Counted from the stretch's first letter, positions 1 to 7,103 are shown. The stretch is 10,991 bases of DNA from an uncultured Ruminococcus sp. (GCA_902803585.1 CADCQO010000233.1:1-10991), one strand, 5' to 3'. Numbers and translations are program-made. Notes: generated by a model from the letters alone, not told the origin.

Positions 1-728
1 ACGGAACAGACAGAGTGGTAGGAAAGACGATTACGCTGAACAGCGGCGGAGCAAATGAAAAGTATGAGATCATTGGTGTAGTTAAAACAGGCAGCGGCTT
101 ACTGGAAAATATGATGGGAGATTACATTCCCACCTTTATGTATGTCCCGTATACTACCCTTCAGGATAATCTGAATACGGGCAATTTTTCTCAGATTGCT
201 GTCAGAATAAAATCGGATTATGATAACGAGGAAGCAAGTCAGAAGATCTTAAAAACGATGGAACGAAGCAGTTCCTTACCGGGTGCCTATATGATTACGA
301 ATCTTTCCAAGCAAAAGGAAAACATCAGTAATATTATCAATATTTTCACACTGGTGCTGACTTGTGTAGGTATCATTTCTCTGTTTGTAGCGGGTCTGAG
401 CATTATGAATGTCATGTTGGTGTCTGTAACTGAAAGAACCAGAGAAATCGGCATAAAAAAAGCATTGGGAGCTTCCTCTAAAGTCATCGTACTGGAGTTT
501 TTGCTGGAAGCAGTCATGATCACACTGATTGGCGCTGCCGCAGGCGTATTATGCGGCACACTTATTTCGCTGATAGGAGCACACATCTTAGGGTTGACTT
601 TACTGCCGAAAGGGGATATAATTATATCAGTAATGCTGTTTGCCCTGATAATAGGCGCTCTTTTTGGTATCTATCCTGCATTGAAGGCGGCACGTCTGCG
701 TCCGGTAGAGGCACTGAGAAGCTATTAG
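1..728 (+). CDS. MacB/FtsX-type ABC transporter permease, C-terminal part (5' end outside window)
   Basis: The reading frame is open from base 3 and ends at TAG 726-728, so the gene starts before the window; the internal GTG at 15 is not a convincing start. The first part (to about base 330) resembles the extracytoplasmic MacB-like core domain, with the strand-rich YEIIGVVKTGSG segment. The FtsX domain follows: a hydrophobic segment at about 336-420, then the typical MNVMLVSVTERTREIGIKKALGA stretch (split here as MNVMLVSV and TERTREIGIKKALGA), and two more membrane segments at about 490-590 and 610-680. The end, LKAARLRPVEALR, is the family's usual C-terminus. Known members pair with an ATPase (MacB/LolD-like) and move lipoproteins, peptides or antimicrobials, or act mechanically on envelope enzymes. 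The ATPase is presumably encoded upstream. The substrate cannot be read from this fragment. Confidence 0.93.
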   Translation, partial: GTDRVVGKTITLNSGGANEKYEIIGVVKTGSGLLENMMGDYIPTFMYVPYTTLQDNLNTGNFSQIAVRIKSDYDNEEASQKILKTMERSSSLPGAYMITNLSKQKENISNIINIFTLVLTCVGIISLFVAGLSIMNVMLVSVTERTREIGIKKALGASSKVIVLEFLLEAVMITLIGAAAGVLCGTLISLIGAHILGLTLLPKGDIIISVMLFALIIGALFGIYPALKAARLRPVEALRSY

Positions 729-748
729 AAATTGCGGTGAGTTCATAT

Positions 749-1519
749 ATGCACGAACAATTTTTGACAATTCCTCATTTTCCTGCATTTCCCGTCAGCT
801 GTGTGCTGATGTCAGACCGTCAGCAATCGCTCATAGAAACTCTCAGACGGTATGATATCCGTGTCATTACTCCCTCCGCTTTGACTGCTGTCAGTGGCTC
901 AGAGCGGTATCATGCAGATATGGCGGTTTGTCATCTGGGCGGATCGGTGTTTTTTGTGTCTTCTGATCTTGACAATATCACAAAGAATACGCTGCGGCGG
1001 CAAGGATGCCATTTATTTGATACCGAATATCCGGCTGCCGCTCCGACACCATCGCTGAATATATGTATTCTGGGTAATCAGGTACTTTGTCATACCGGTA
1101 TAGCAGACAAAAGGCTGTTAGCATTCCTTCGTGCAGAAGGAAAAAACATTCTTCATACGAATCAGCGGTATACCAAGTGTTCTGCGGCGGTGATCCGTGA
1201 AAATGCGCTGATTACCTCAGACACTTCCATTGAACGGTTATGTCGCTGTAAAGGGATAGATGTCCTGAAAATAACCTCCGGTCATATCCGGCTGGACGGC
1301 TATTCGTACGGCTTTATCGGCGGCTGCTGCGGAATGCTGTCCGACAGAATGCTGGCATTCAGCGGTGATATTGCGCAGCATCCCGATTATGAGAATATCA
1401 AAGCATTTTGCCGGAATTATGGGGTTGATTTACTGTCATTGTCAAATGATATACTTTATGATATCGGCGGTATTCTGCCTGTTCTTGAACGTGTCCCTGT
1501 GATGGGTTCAAAAAAATAA
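749..1519 (+). CDS. DUF6873 family protein, pentein-like (GME) fold
   Basis: A 256-residue protein. The ATG at 749 is chosen because GGTGAG (736-741) precedes it at a good distance; a longer in-frame ORF from 551 would run inside the permease gene and reads as non-native sequence. I recognise the pattern of DUF6873, a family assigned to the guanidino-modifying-enzyme (pentein) fold of arginine deiminases and amidinotransferases. Visible blocks are HADMAVCHLGG (residues 55-65), an HTNQRYTKCSAAVI block (about 136-149), SGHIRLDGYSYGFIGGCCG (177-195) and FSGDIAQHPD (205-214). Repeated beta-strand/Gly units of this kind fit the five-bladed pentein layout. A Cys pair sits at 193-194, but I cannot show that it equals the catalytic Cys of pentein enzymes. 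It follows the permease by 20 bp and is probably co-transcribed with it. The reaction and substrate are unknown. Confidence 0.75.
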   Translation: MHEQFLTIPHFPAFPVSCVLMSDRQQSLIETLRRYDIRVITPSALTAVSGSERYHADMAVCHLGGSVFFVSSDLDNITKNTLRRQGCHLFDTEYPAAAPTPSLNICILGNQVLCHTGIADKRLLAFLRAEGKNILHTNQRYTKCSAAVIRENALITSDTSIERLCRCKGIDVLKITSGHIRLDGYSYGFIGGCCGMLSDRMLAFSGDIAQHPDYENIKAFCRNYGVDLLSLSNDILYDIGGILPVLERVPVMGSKK

Positions 1520-1612
1520 AAGAAGTGGTTTCAGTGTGCCGCTGCAGTTGGTTGGAACGGGTAGGAGAAAGTAAAAGTATCATCTGAAAAGCCGGAAGGA
1601 GAGAATGTTACG

Positions 1613-2151
1613 ATGAAAGAAAAGAGCATATTTTTGACGAGCAAGCTAAGAAGAATGAAGAAAGGGTGAATCCGGTGGAAAAGAGCAGTCATTTTTCAGA
1701 CACACAAAGCGAAACAGCCGCAGAGGCACCGGAAATTGACTTAACGAGATTTGTTAAAGCACATCAGGAATCATATGCAGCAGCATTAAGAGAGATACAG
1801 GGCGGACGGAAATAGAGTCATTGGATGTGGTACATATTCCCTCAGCTGGTCGGCTTAGGACACAGCAATACTTCACGCTATTATGCCATTCACAATCTTG
1901 AAGAAGCCGCTGCCTTTTTAAAGCACCCGTATTTAGGGAAAAACCTGCTTGAAATCAGCAGCGCACTTCTTCAGTTGGATAAAAACAATGCGAGGGAAAT
2001 TTTTGGGTTTCCGGACGATAAGAAACTTCAGTCGTGCATGACCTTGTTTGAAATGGTTTCAGGTGAAAACTCTGTATTTGAACAGGTGCTGAAAAAATAT
2101 TTTGATGGTCAGCGTGACAATATTACCCTGAGAAGATTTGGCAGACGGTAA
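1613..2151 (+). pseudogene. DUF1810 family gene, disrupted by an in-frame TAG and a probable 1-bp deletion
   Basis: Translation in one frame from 1588 to 2151 gives a recognisable DUF1810 protein (DLTRFVKAHQESYAAALREI, then SHWMWYIFPQLVGLG, AREIFGFPDDKKLQSCMTLF and FDGQRDNITL), but it is cut by TAG at 1813-1815. That codon falls between GGRK and SHWMW, where relatives carry an ordinary residue. The best ribosome site (AAGGAGAG, 1596-1603) serves ATG 1613, which is in another frame. Restoring one A to the four-A run at 1620-1623 would join this start to the DUF1810 frame. Alternatively translation begins at GTG 1675 behind AAGGGTGA and ends after about 46 residues. DUF1810 is a small soluble family of unknown function. 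The ATG at 1825 is the Met of the WMW core, not a natural start. A sequencing error remains possible for either lesion. The TAG stop of the permease gene argues against general TAG recoding. Confidence 0.8.
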
Positions 2152-2164
2152 AGCACTATATCTG

Positions 2165-3769
2165 TCATTCAGGAATTTTTTGAGCAAAGAAAAAATCAAT
2201 TCCCTGATGGCGGGGACGGAAAATAATACCGCTGACATTTTCTGCTGTCACATAATAACACGTTTCAGTGTAGAGCGGATAAAAAATGCCCTTATCGCTG
2301 AGGTATTTTTCTGCCTGTATGATTTTGGAGAGTACCTGAGGGGCAGAGGATGACCGGATTTTGCTGATAAGTCCGTCATAATAGCTGTCGGTCAACTGTG
2401 CTGTATTATATCTGCTGTCAGATGTAAAAGCGGAGAGGATACTTTCCGGACGGTTATTTTCTGGTGTGAGCGGAGCAATGACAACTTCATATTCTCCGGA
2501 AAGAATTTTGTCATTCAGTTCGGCGGCGGATACAGGAATTTTGTTGACATAATGTCCAGTCAGTTCGTTCCATGACTGAATGATATTGTTAACGATGGTT
2601 TGTGTACCCTCATCATCTGAGCAGAGTATTGTAAGCTTTGGCAGATGAGTGACAGAAACCTTCTTCATAGCGGTCTGTAAATCCTGTTTTGCGGTGTCAG
2701 AATAGGGAATAGAAAGACTTTCTGATACCTGAGAGCGATAGGAAACACCGTTGATTCTGGCAGTGTCAGGAATAATGTTTTCAGCAGCTGTACAGCTTTC
2801 CGGAACATTTTGCAGGATAAAGGAGCGGTTCAAAGACGACAGCAGGGCATGACGGATTTCCTCGTACTTCAGTGTTTCATGTCGGCAATTGAAAGAAATG
2901 CCCCAGACTGTTTCGCCGAAAGCGGTCAGTCTGAGATGATTTTGTCTGGCTTGTGCCAGCTCACCGACAGGCAGTCTGTAACAGTCGATCGAACCTTCTG
3001 CAATCGACTGACAGACATTAGCAGGACTTTGACCGACAGTAATGCTGACACCGGCAGGGATTGGCTTGTGAATGCCATGATAGTATGGATTTCTGCGCAG
3101 ACAGACTCTGTCTCCATGCGTCCAGTCAGAGGAACGTATATAAAAAGGGCCGTTCGACAGCAATTTATCAGCTTCCCGTCCGTATTGACCGCCCGATGCC
3201 GTAAAAAAAGCCTTTTGACAGGGCATAGCGGCTGAACTTGTCAGCGAAAGCAAAAAATCGGGGTCAGGATAGGCAAGAACGAAAATAATACGATTATCTG
3301 AAGTATACACTCCCAGCGAGGAAAGCGGAAGTTTTCCTTTGCGGACAGCCTCAGCGTTTTTGATAGCATAGAGAGCATCTGCACTTTTTGAACCTGTATC
3401 GGGATTCAAAGCCCGTTCTATACCATACCGGCAGTCATCAGCCGTGACAGAGTCGCCGTTACACCAGCAGATTTCCTGACGCAGGGTAAAGGTGTAAACC
3501 GTCTGATCGTCGGAAACAGTCCAGTTTTCTGCCATTCCCGGTATGATGCTGCCATCGGTATCCTGACGAACCAATCCTTCAAAAATATTCATCACAATCA
3601 ATTGTTCAGAAGAAGTTTCAGCAATTTGTGGGTCAAGCGAATCCGGTTCATCAGGGATACTGTAAACAATTATCTGGTCGTAAGGAGTTTTAGAAGCAGA
3701 TTGGCAGCCGGCAGACGAAAATATCATTATACAGCATAAAAGCAAGGGGACAATTTTTCGTTTCTTCAA
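2165..3769 (-). CDS. Solute-binding lipoprotein of family 5 (OppA/DppA-like)
   Basis: A 534-residue protein. I choose the TTG at 3769-3767, which lies 8 bases after AAAGGAG on the minus strand; the in-frame GTG at 3790 lies before that ribosome site. The N-terminus MKKRK plus a hydrophobic core and SSAGC (Cys22) is a lipoprotein signal, so the mature protein should be lipid-anchored on the outer face of the membrane. The SBP_bac_5 signature is clear: DSLDPQIAETSS (43-54), NIFEGLV (61-67), PGMAENWTVSDDQTVYTFTLR (split, 77-97), WCNGDSVTADD (102-112) and RALNPDTGS (119-127), with NGPFYI further on. Family members bind oligopeptides, dipeptides or nickel for an ABC importer. No permease or ATPase gene lies beside it, so it is either an orphan binding protein or uses a system encoded elsewhere. 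It converges on the DUF1810 gene with 13 bp between stops and no visible terminator there. Confidence 0.92.
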   Translation of the reverse strand: MKKRKIVPLLLCCIMIFSSAGCQSASKTPYDQIIVYSIPDEPDSLDPQIAETSSEQLIVMNIFEGLVRQDTDGSIIPGMAENWTVSDDQTVYTFTLRQEICWCNGDSVTADDCRYGIERALNPDTGSKSADALYAIKNAEAVRKGKLPLSSLGVYTSDNRIIFVLAYPDPDFLLSLTSSAAMPCQKAFFTASGGQYGREADKLLSNGPFYIRSSDWTHGDRVCLRRNPYYHGIHKPIPAGVSITVGQSPANVCQSIAEGSIDCYRLPVGELAQARQNHLRLTAFGETVWGISFNCRHETLKYEEIRHALLSSLNRSFILQNVPESCTAAENIIPDTARINGVSYRSQVSESLSIPYSDTAKQDLQTAMKKVSVTHLPKLTILCSDDEGTQTIVNNIIQSWNELTGHYVNKIPVSAAELNDKILSGEYEVVIAPLTPENNRPESILSAFTSDSRYNTAQLTDSYYDGLISKIRSSSAPQVLSKIIQAEKYLSDKGIFYPLYTETCYYVTAENVSGIIFRPRHQGIDFFFAQKIPE

Positions 3770-3801
3770 AATAAAGACTCCTTTGGTCACCGTTTTTTCT
3801 G

Positions 3802-3832
3802 ATTATATCATACATGACAGAATAATCCTGTC
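3802..3832 (-). promoter_or_regulatory. Extended -10 promoter with dyad, for the solute-binding lipoprotein
   Basis: On the minus strand TGATATAAT (3810-3802) is a perfect extended -10 box, 32 bases before the TTG start. No good -35 hexamer lies at 17 bp (CAGGAT). That region is instead covered by the dyad GACAG-N7-CTGTC (3816-3832), a possible operator. The promoter is well supported by sequence; the operator is inference. Confidence 0.6.
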
Positions 3833-3883
3833 GGTAAAGCGTGCGTTTTTTGCAAAAACCAATCATTGTGTTTTCACATTCTC

Positions 3884-3912
3884 TTGACTTTTTGGTGTGT
3901 CTGTTGTAAGAT
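3884..3912 (+). promoter_or_regulatory. Sigma-A type promoter for the small glycine-rich protein
   Basis: TTGACT (3884-3889), a 17-bp spacer and TAAGAT (3907-3912). It lies about 57 bases before the ATG of the 75-residue gene, back to back with the promoter of the lipoprotein. Confidence 0.75.
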
Positions 3913-3968
3913 GGAAGAGGTGTCGGAGGGATTCTGTACGCCCATCAAAAATAAAGGAGCGAATTATA

Positions 3969-4196
3969 ATGGATATTAAGGCAACAATCGGAGATATTGC
4001 ATCAAAGATCACAGGCGATGCCAGCATGAAAGACAAGTTCAGCAGCGATCCTGTTGGTACTGTCAAAGGACTGGTTGGCAACATTCCGCCGGATCAGCTG
4101 CAGGCAGTCGTAGAAGGCGTTAAAACCAAAATCAATCTTGATAAGATCGGCGGTAATCTGGGCGGTCTCGGCGGTCTGTTCGGCAATAAATCCTGA
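3969..4196 (+). CDS. Small (75 aa) Gly-rich protein of unknown function
   Basis: I do not recognise a named family with confidence. The ATG at 3969 follows AAAGGAGCG at a normal distance. The ORF extends upstream to 3897, but that part includes the promoter -10 box and cannot be native. The protein has no signal peptide or membrane segment. Residues 1-60 look helical and amphipathic, with the phrase KDKFSSDPVGTVKGLVGNIP followed by DQLQAVVEGVKTKINLDK. The tail is glycine-rich (IGGNLGGLGGLFGNKS). The phrase 'helix, DP, short helix, G, P, helix, GG' recalls Nif11/nitrile-hydratase-like leader peptides of RiPP precursors. However, no modifying enzyme or exporter is beside it, and the tail has no Cys and only one Ser and no Thr after the GG motifs, so a RiPP role is weak. 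It forms its own transcription unit with a good promoter and strong terminator, consistent with abundant expression. Confidence 0.8.
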   Translation: MDIKATIGDIASKITGDASMKDKFSSDPVGTVKGLVGNIPPDQLQAVVEGVKTKINLDKIGGNLGGLGGLFGNKS

Positions 4197-4202
4197 TCGG
4201 TG

Positions 4203-4231
4203 AAAGAGCGGTTTTTTCCGCTCTTTTTTTT
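4203..4231 (+). terminator. Rho-independent terminator of the small-protein gene
   Basis: AAAGAGCGG (4203-4211) pairs perfectly with CCGCTCTTT (4218-4226) around a six-T loop, and a further T run follows. It lies 6 bases after the stop codon. Confidence 0.92.
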
Positions 4232-4251
4232 GTTCAGATAAATTAGTGAGA

Positions 4252-4280
4252 TTGACAAAAAACGACAAAGATAGTATGAT
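4252..4280 (+). promoter_or_regulatory. Near-consensus sigma-A promoter of the zinc-ribbon/TPM operon
   Basis: TTGACA (4252-4257, perfect -35), a 17-bp spacer and TATGAT (4275-4280, one mismatch). The untranslated leader to ATG 4329 would be about 40 bases, with no obvious structured element. Confidence 0.85.
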
Positions 4281-4328
4281 GGTTACGAACAGTTTTTTGT
4301 TTACATATTCAACGATCAGGAGGATATT

Positions 4329-5456
4329 ATGGCAAGTGAAGCAAAACAATTTCATTGTCCGAACTGCTATGCTGATCTGAAATTTTCGCCAGGACAGCAA
4401 AATTTCACTTGTGAGTACTGCCGCAGTTCTTTTAACGAAGCACAGGTCTTGGAGTTTCAGCGGCGCTACATGGAACAGGAACGTCAGTATGATCCGCATC
4501 AGGGAGAAACACCGCCCGAAATGCAGATGAGTGAAGAAGAAAGGAAAGAGCGGGAGCGTTTTAACGAAGAAACAACTCTCTATTCGTGTCCGAGCTGTGG
4601 GGCAGAGATTATTTCCGATGCCAATACGGCGGCTTCCTTCTGCTATTACTGTCACAATCCCGTTATCCTGAAAGGCCGTGTAGATGGTATGTATCGTCCA
4701 TCAATGGTACTGCCGTTCGGCTTTGATAAGGATATGGCGGTCAGTCACTTCAAAGAATGGGCAAAGGGCAAGTTTTTTATTCCGAAGGATTTGCTTTCTT
4801 CCGTACAGATTGAAAAATTGACGGGATTGTATGTTCCTTTCTGGGTAGCACATTCTATGACAGCTTCCCGTATTGAGGCGGTAGGCGAAAATGTCCGTTC
4901 ATGGACTTCCGGCGGTTATCGTTATACAGAAACGAAAAGCTATAAGGTGATCCGTGAGGCTAATATCGGCTATCGGGGTGTGCCAGCAGACGGTTCCCAA
5001 AAAATTGAGGATCAGCTGATGGAGGCAATTGAACCTTTTGACTACACGAAGGCAAAGCCCTTCAATATGGCATATCTGAGCGGATTTTATGCCGATAAAT
5101 ATGATGTGGATAAGGAACAGGTACTGCCGAGAATTCAGGAAAGAATGTACGCGAATAACGGCAGAATACTCGATGGGACCATGCGTTATCATCGTGTTGT
5201 TTCCAGACGGCAGTTTGACCGCACAGATGCCCTGAGCTGGGATTATATGCTTTTGCCCGTATGGTTCATGACGTTTGACTATAAGGGAAAGCTGTGGGAA
5301 TATGCTGTCAATGGCCAGAGCGGAAAAGTGGCAGGTGAATTGCCGGTTGACAAAAGAAAATTGGCGATTGTCTGCGCAATTGCCGGTATTGCGATTGCAC
5401 TGCTTATCTTTTTAGGCGGCTATTTCTTCGGTGATTATTTATTTGGAGGTGCGTGA
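4329..5456 (+). CDS. Membrane-anchored TFIIB-type double zinc-ribbon protein
   Basis: A 375-residue protein; ATG 4329 follows AGGAGG. The first zinc ribbon uses C10-x2-C13 and C28-x2-C31, the second C87-x2-C90 and C105-x2-C108, all four CxxC knuckles intact. A charged, Gln/Glu-rich linker (about 40-82) joins them. A long central region (about 115-340) of mixed character follows, with LTGLYVPFWVAHS and LLPVWFMTFDYKGKLWEYAVNGQSGKV, the latter typical of this protein type. One transmembrane helix lies near the C-terminus (about 345-365), followed by a short Gly/aromatic tail. No signal peptide is present, so the zinc ribbons are probably cytoplasmic and the protein is tail-anchored. The gene overlaps its partner by TGATG, implying translational coupling. 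The resemblance to transcription factor TFIIB is limited to the zinc-binding fold; I see no DNA-binding domain. The biochemical role is unknown, and an envelope stress or membrane scaffold role is inference. Confidence 0.85.
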   Translation: MASEAKQFHCPNCYADLKFSPGQQNFTCEYCRSSFNEAQVLEFQRRYMEQERQYDPHQGETPPEMQMSEEERKERERFNEETTLYSCPSCGAEIISDANTAASFCYYCHNPVILKGRVDGMYRPSMVLPFGFDKDMAVSHFKEWAKGKFFIPKDLLSSVQIEKLTGLYVPFWVAHSMTASRIEAVGENVRSWTSGGYRYTETKSYKVIREANIGYRGVPADGSQKIEDQLMEAIEPFDYTKAKPFNMAYLSGFYADKYDVDKEQVLPRIQERMYANNGRILDGTMRYHRVVSRRQFDRTDALSWDYMLLPVWFMTFDYKGKLWEYAVNGQSGKVAGELPVDKRKLAIVCAIAGIAIALLIFLGGYFFGDYLFGGA

Positions 5457-6889
5457 TGAAGAAAAGAATTCTTTGTATAGCGGCTATCCTTCTCGTCATA
5501 ACAGCTGTTCTTTGCTGTGAGTGTCCCGCTTATGCGGAAGAAACGGTCAATTTTACGCAGAGTGCAGCTTATCATGGCAAAAGCACTTATTTTTACGATG
5601 AAACGAATCGTGTTCCCAACGGACAGACAGCCGACATCGGAAAAACGCTCAAAGAAACAGCTGAAAAAATAAACTTCAATTTGGGTATATGGGTAGGCAG
5701 CAAAGTACGCACCAAAGAGGAATGTCAGTCTCTGGCAAAACAGGGAACAGATATGTTAGATGCGGAAGGTGAGTACAGCGGTTCCATTTTCATTTATCTG
5801 GATATGGATGATATGAACACCGTGAATGATATATTTTTCACTTCAGGAAATGTTCCGGTCAGTTACAGCACACCAACTACCGACTATTCAGTAGTAGTGG
5901 ACAGCATCGTTGATGCCGCAAGAGAAAGGTTCGAGTACGCTTCTGCAGATGAAGGACAAAATATCATAGAGGGTGTGCAGGCACTTTGCGAGCAGCTTTG
6001 TACCCAGCGTGTTCCGGACGTGCTGAAACAGGAAGATAATTTCAAGTCCGGCAAACGGACCAAGTATCAGGAAGGTTCCGTTTACTTTTATGATGAAGCG
6101 GCGTTGTTTGATGAAGACACACAAAAGCAGATCATCTCAACCTTAGCGAGTACATCGGATAATATCGGTTTCAATCTTGCTTTGTATATCGGCGGTACTT
6201 CCCGCAGTGACAGTTCAATTGAGTACATGGCAAGAAGCAATGCGCTCAGTCTTTTCGATAAAAAGACATACAGCGGTACGGTTTTTCTGTATATTGACTT
6301 TGACGGTCAGAAAAATGCGTATGACTATTTGTACGCTGCAAACGATGCTTTCCTTTACTACACCAACGGTGATGACGGTACGGAAAACAGAATAGACAGC
6401 ATTTTATGGGAGATGGAAGCCTATTTTCCCTCTGGCGGCGATCATCCTATCCGAGCCAACGTCAAAACGGGTATTGAAACCTATTGCCGTCAGTTAGAGT
6501 ACTACAAAAGCAAAGGATTAGTAGAAGGCATCTACTATACGAATCCCGATACAGGTGAATATGTCTATGCGTCTTTTGGCCGTATTGTACATAGTTCTAT
6601 GAAGCCGTATAAATATTGGTTCTGGTTTTTGCTTTTTGCGGTTGCAGGAGGAATTATTTTAGCGATTGTTGTTCGTGTTCTGGTGAAGAATCACTATAAA
6701 TTCAAATCCTCTGTTTCGGCATCTGCCTATACTTCACGCGAAGATATGCGCATGGTGGAATCGTCGGATACCTTTATTGGTTCCCATGTTTCCAAGGTGG
6801 CAATCCAGAGCGGCAGCCATGGAGGATTCGGCGGAGGCGGTCATGGCGGCGGTCATGTCGGCGGAGGCGGCGGAGGACATCACCGTTAA
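5456..6889 (+). CDS. Exported membrane protein with two TPM-like repeats and Gly/His-rich tail
   Basis: A 477-residue protein. ATG 5456 is preferred over GTG 5453 because GGAGGT (5445-5450) is 5 bases before it. A signal peptide is visible (MKKR, hydrophobic core, AYA at 25-27 before EE). Two homologous extracytoplasmic modules follow: about 40-184 (STYFYDE, FNLGIWVG, YSGSIFIYLDMDD) and about 206-343 (SVYFYDE, FNLALYIGG, YSGTVFLYIDFDG). This layout resembles the TPM domain, a fold named after TLP18.3, Psb32 and MOLO-1, sometimes with phosphatase activity in plants. A transmembrane helix lies at 387-410. The cytoplasmic part ends in a low-complexity tail (453-477) of Gly with five His. Gly-rich tails are common in bacterial TPM proteins, but the His content is noteworthy. 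It is coupled to the zinc-ribbon gene and is the last gene of the unit. No enzyme activity can be claimed. Confidence 0.8.
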   Translation: MKKRILCIAAILLVITAVLCCECPAYAEETVNFTQSAAYHGKSTYFYDETNRVPNGQTADIGKTLKETAEKINFNLGIWVGSKVRTKEECQSLAKQGTDMLDAEGEYSGSIFIYLDMDDMNTVNDIFFTSGNVPVSYSTPTTDYSVVVDSIVDAARERFEYASADEGQNIIEGVQALCEQLCTQRVPDVLKQEDNFKSGKRTKYQEGSVYFYDEAALFDEDTQKQIISTLASTSDNIGFNLALYIGGTSRSDSSIEYMARSNALSLFDKKTYSGTVFLYIDFDGQKNAYDYLYAANDAFLYYTNGDDGTENRIDSILWEMEAYFPSGGDHPIRANVKTGIETYCRQLEYYKSKGLVEGIYYTNPDTGEYVYASFGRIVHSSMKPYKYWFWFLLFAVAGGIILAIVVRVLVKNHYKFKSSVSASAYTSREDMRMVESSDTFIGSHVSKVAIQSGSHGGFGGGGHGGGHVGGGGGGHHR

Positions 6890-6896
6890 TTCTGAT

Positions 6897-6932
6897 AAAA
6901 GCAGTTGTTGAGATTACGACAACTGCTTTTTT
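6897..6932 (+). terminator. Rho-independent terminator of the zinc-ribbon/TPM operon
   Basis: AAAAGCAGTTGT (6897-6908) pairs perfectly with ACAACTGCTTTT (6919-6930) around a 10-base loop and is followed by more T. It begins 7 bases after the TAA. Confidence 0.93.
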
Positions 6933-7103
6933 CACAATTGCGGTCGCTTTACTGCTTTCAAAAAATGAAAATAAGCATATTATCAGAAAATGTTTCAATG
7001 AAAGTAGTCCATTTCAGCTAAAAAAGAATAGTTTTTTGAGCATTATTGCTAATTTTAGAAGTGATATTTTAGTAAACTTTTTCAAGAAAATCTGACAAAA
7101 ATC

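Noticed and set aside
551..748. N-terminal extension of the DUF6873 frame back to ATG 551.
   Set aside because: It runs inside the FtsX-domain coding sequence in another frame, and the extension reads as non-native protein. A ribosome site supports ATG 749.
1825..2151. A 108-residue DUF1810 gene starting at ATG 1825.
   Set aside because: That Met lies inside the conserved WMW core, there is no ribosome site, and family-like sequence continues upstream of the TAG.
3106..3120. Hairpin-like AGACAG-N3-CTGTCT inside the lipoprotein gene.
   Set aside because: It is internal to coding sequence, has no T run, and is consistent with chance.
3816..3832. A 17-bp dyad (GACAG-N7-CTGTC) whose reverse complement matches 15 of 17 bases with another dyad at 10911-10927, suggesting a shared operator.
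   Set aside because: A rough estimate says several 15/17 matches are expected by chance among all pairs of positions in 11 kb. The second copy lies after a terminator with no promoter beside it.
3863..4655. Minus-strand open frames across the small-protein gene and the start of the zinc-ribbon gene.
   Set aside because: They cross two promoters and a terminator on the other strand and have low-complexity, unnatural composition. They are mirror frames of real genes.
7018..7042. A-rich/T-rich imperfect hairpin (GCT, six A, six T, GAGC) upstream of the WYL gene, considered as a terminator or regulatory RNA.
   Set aside because: The stem is mostly A-T pairs with a bulge and has no T run after it. 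It is expected by chance in such AT-rich DNA.
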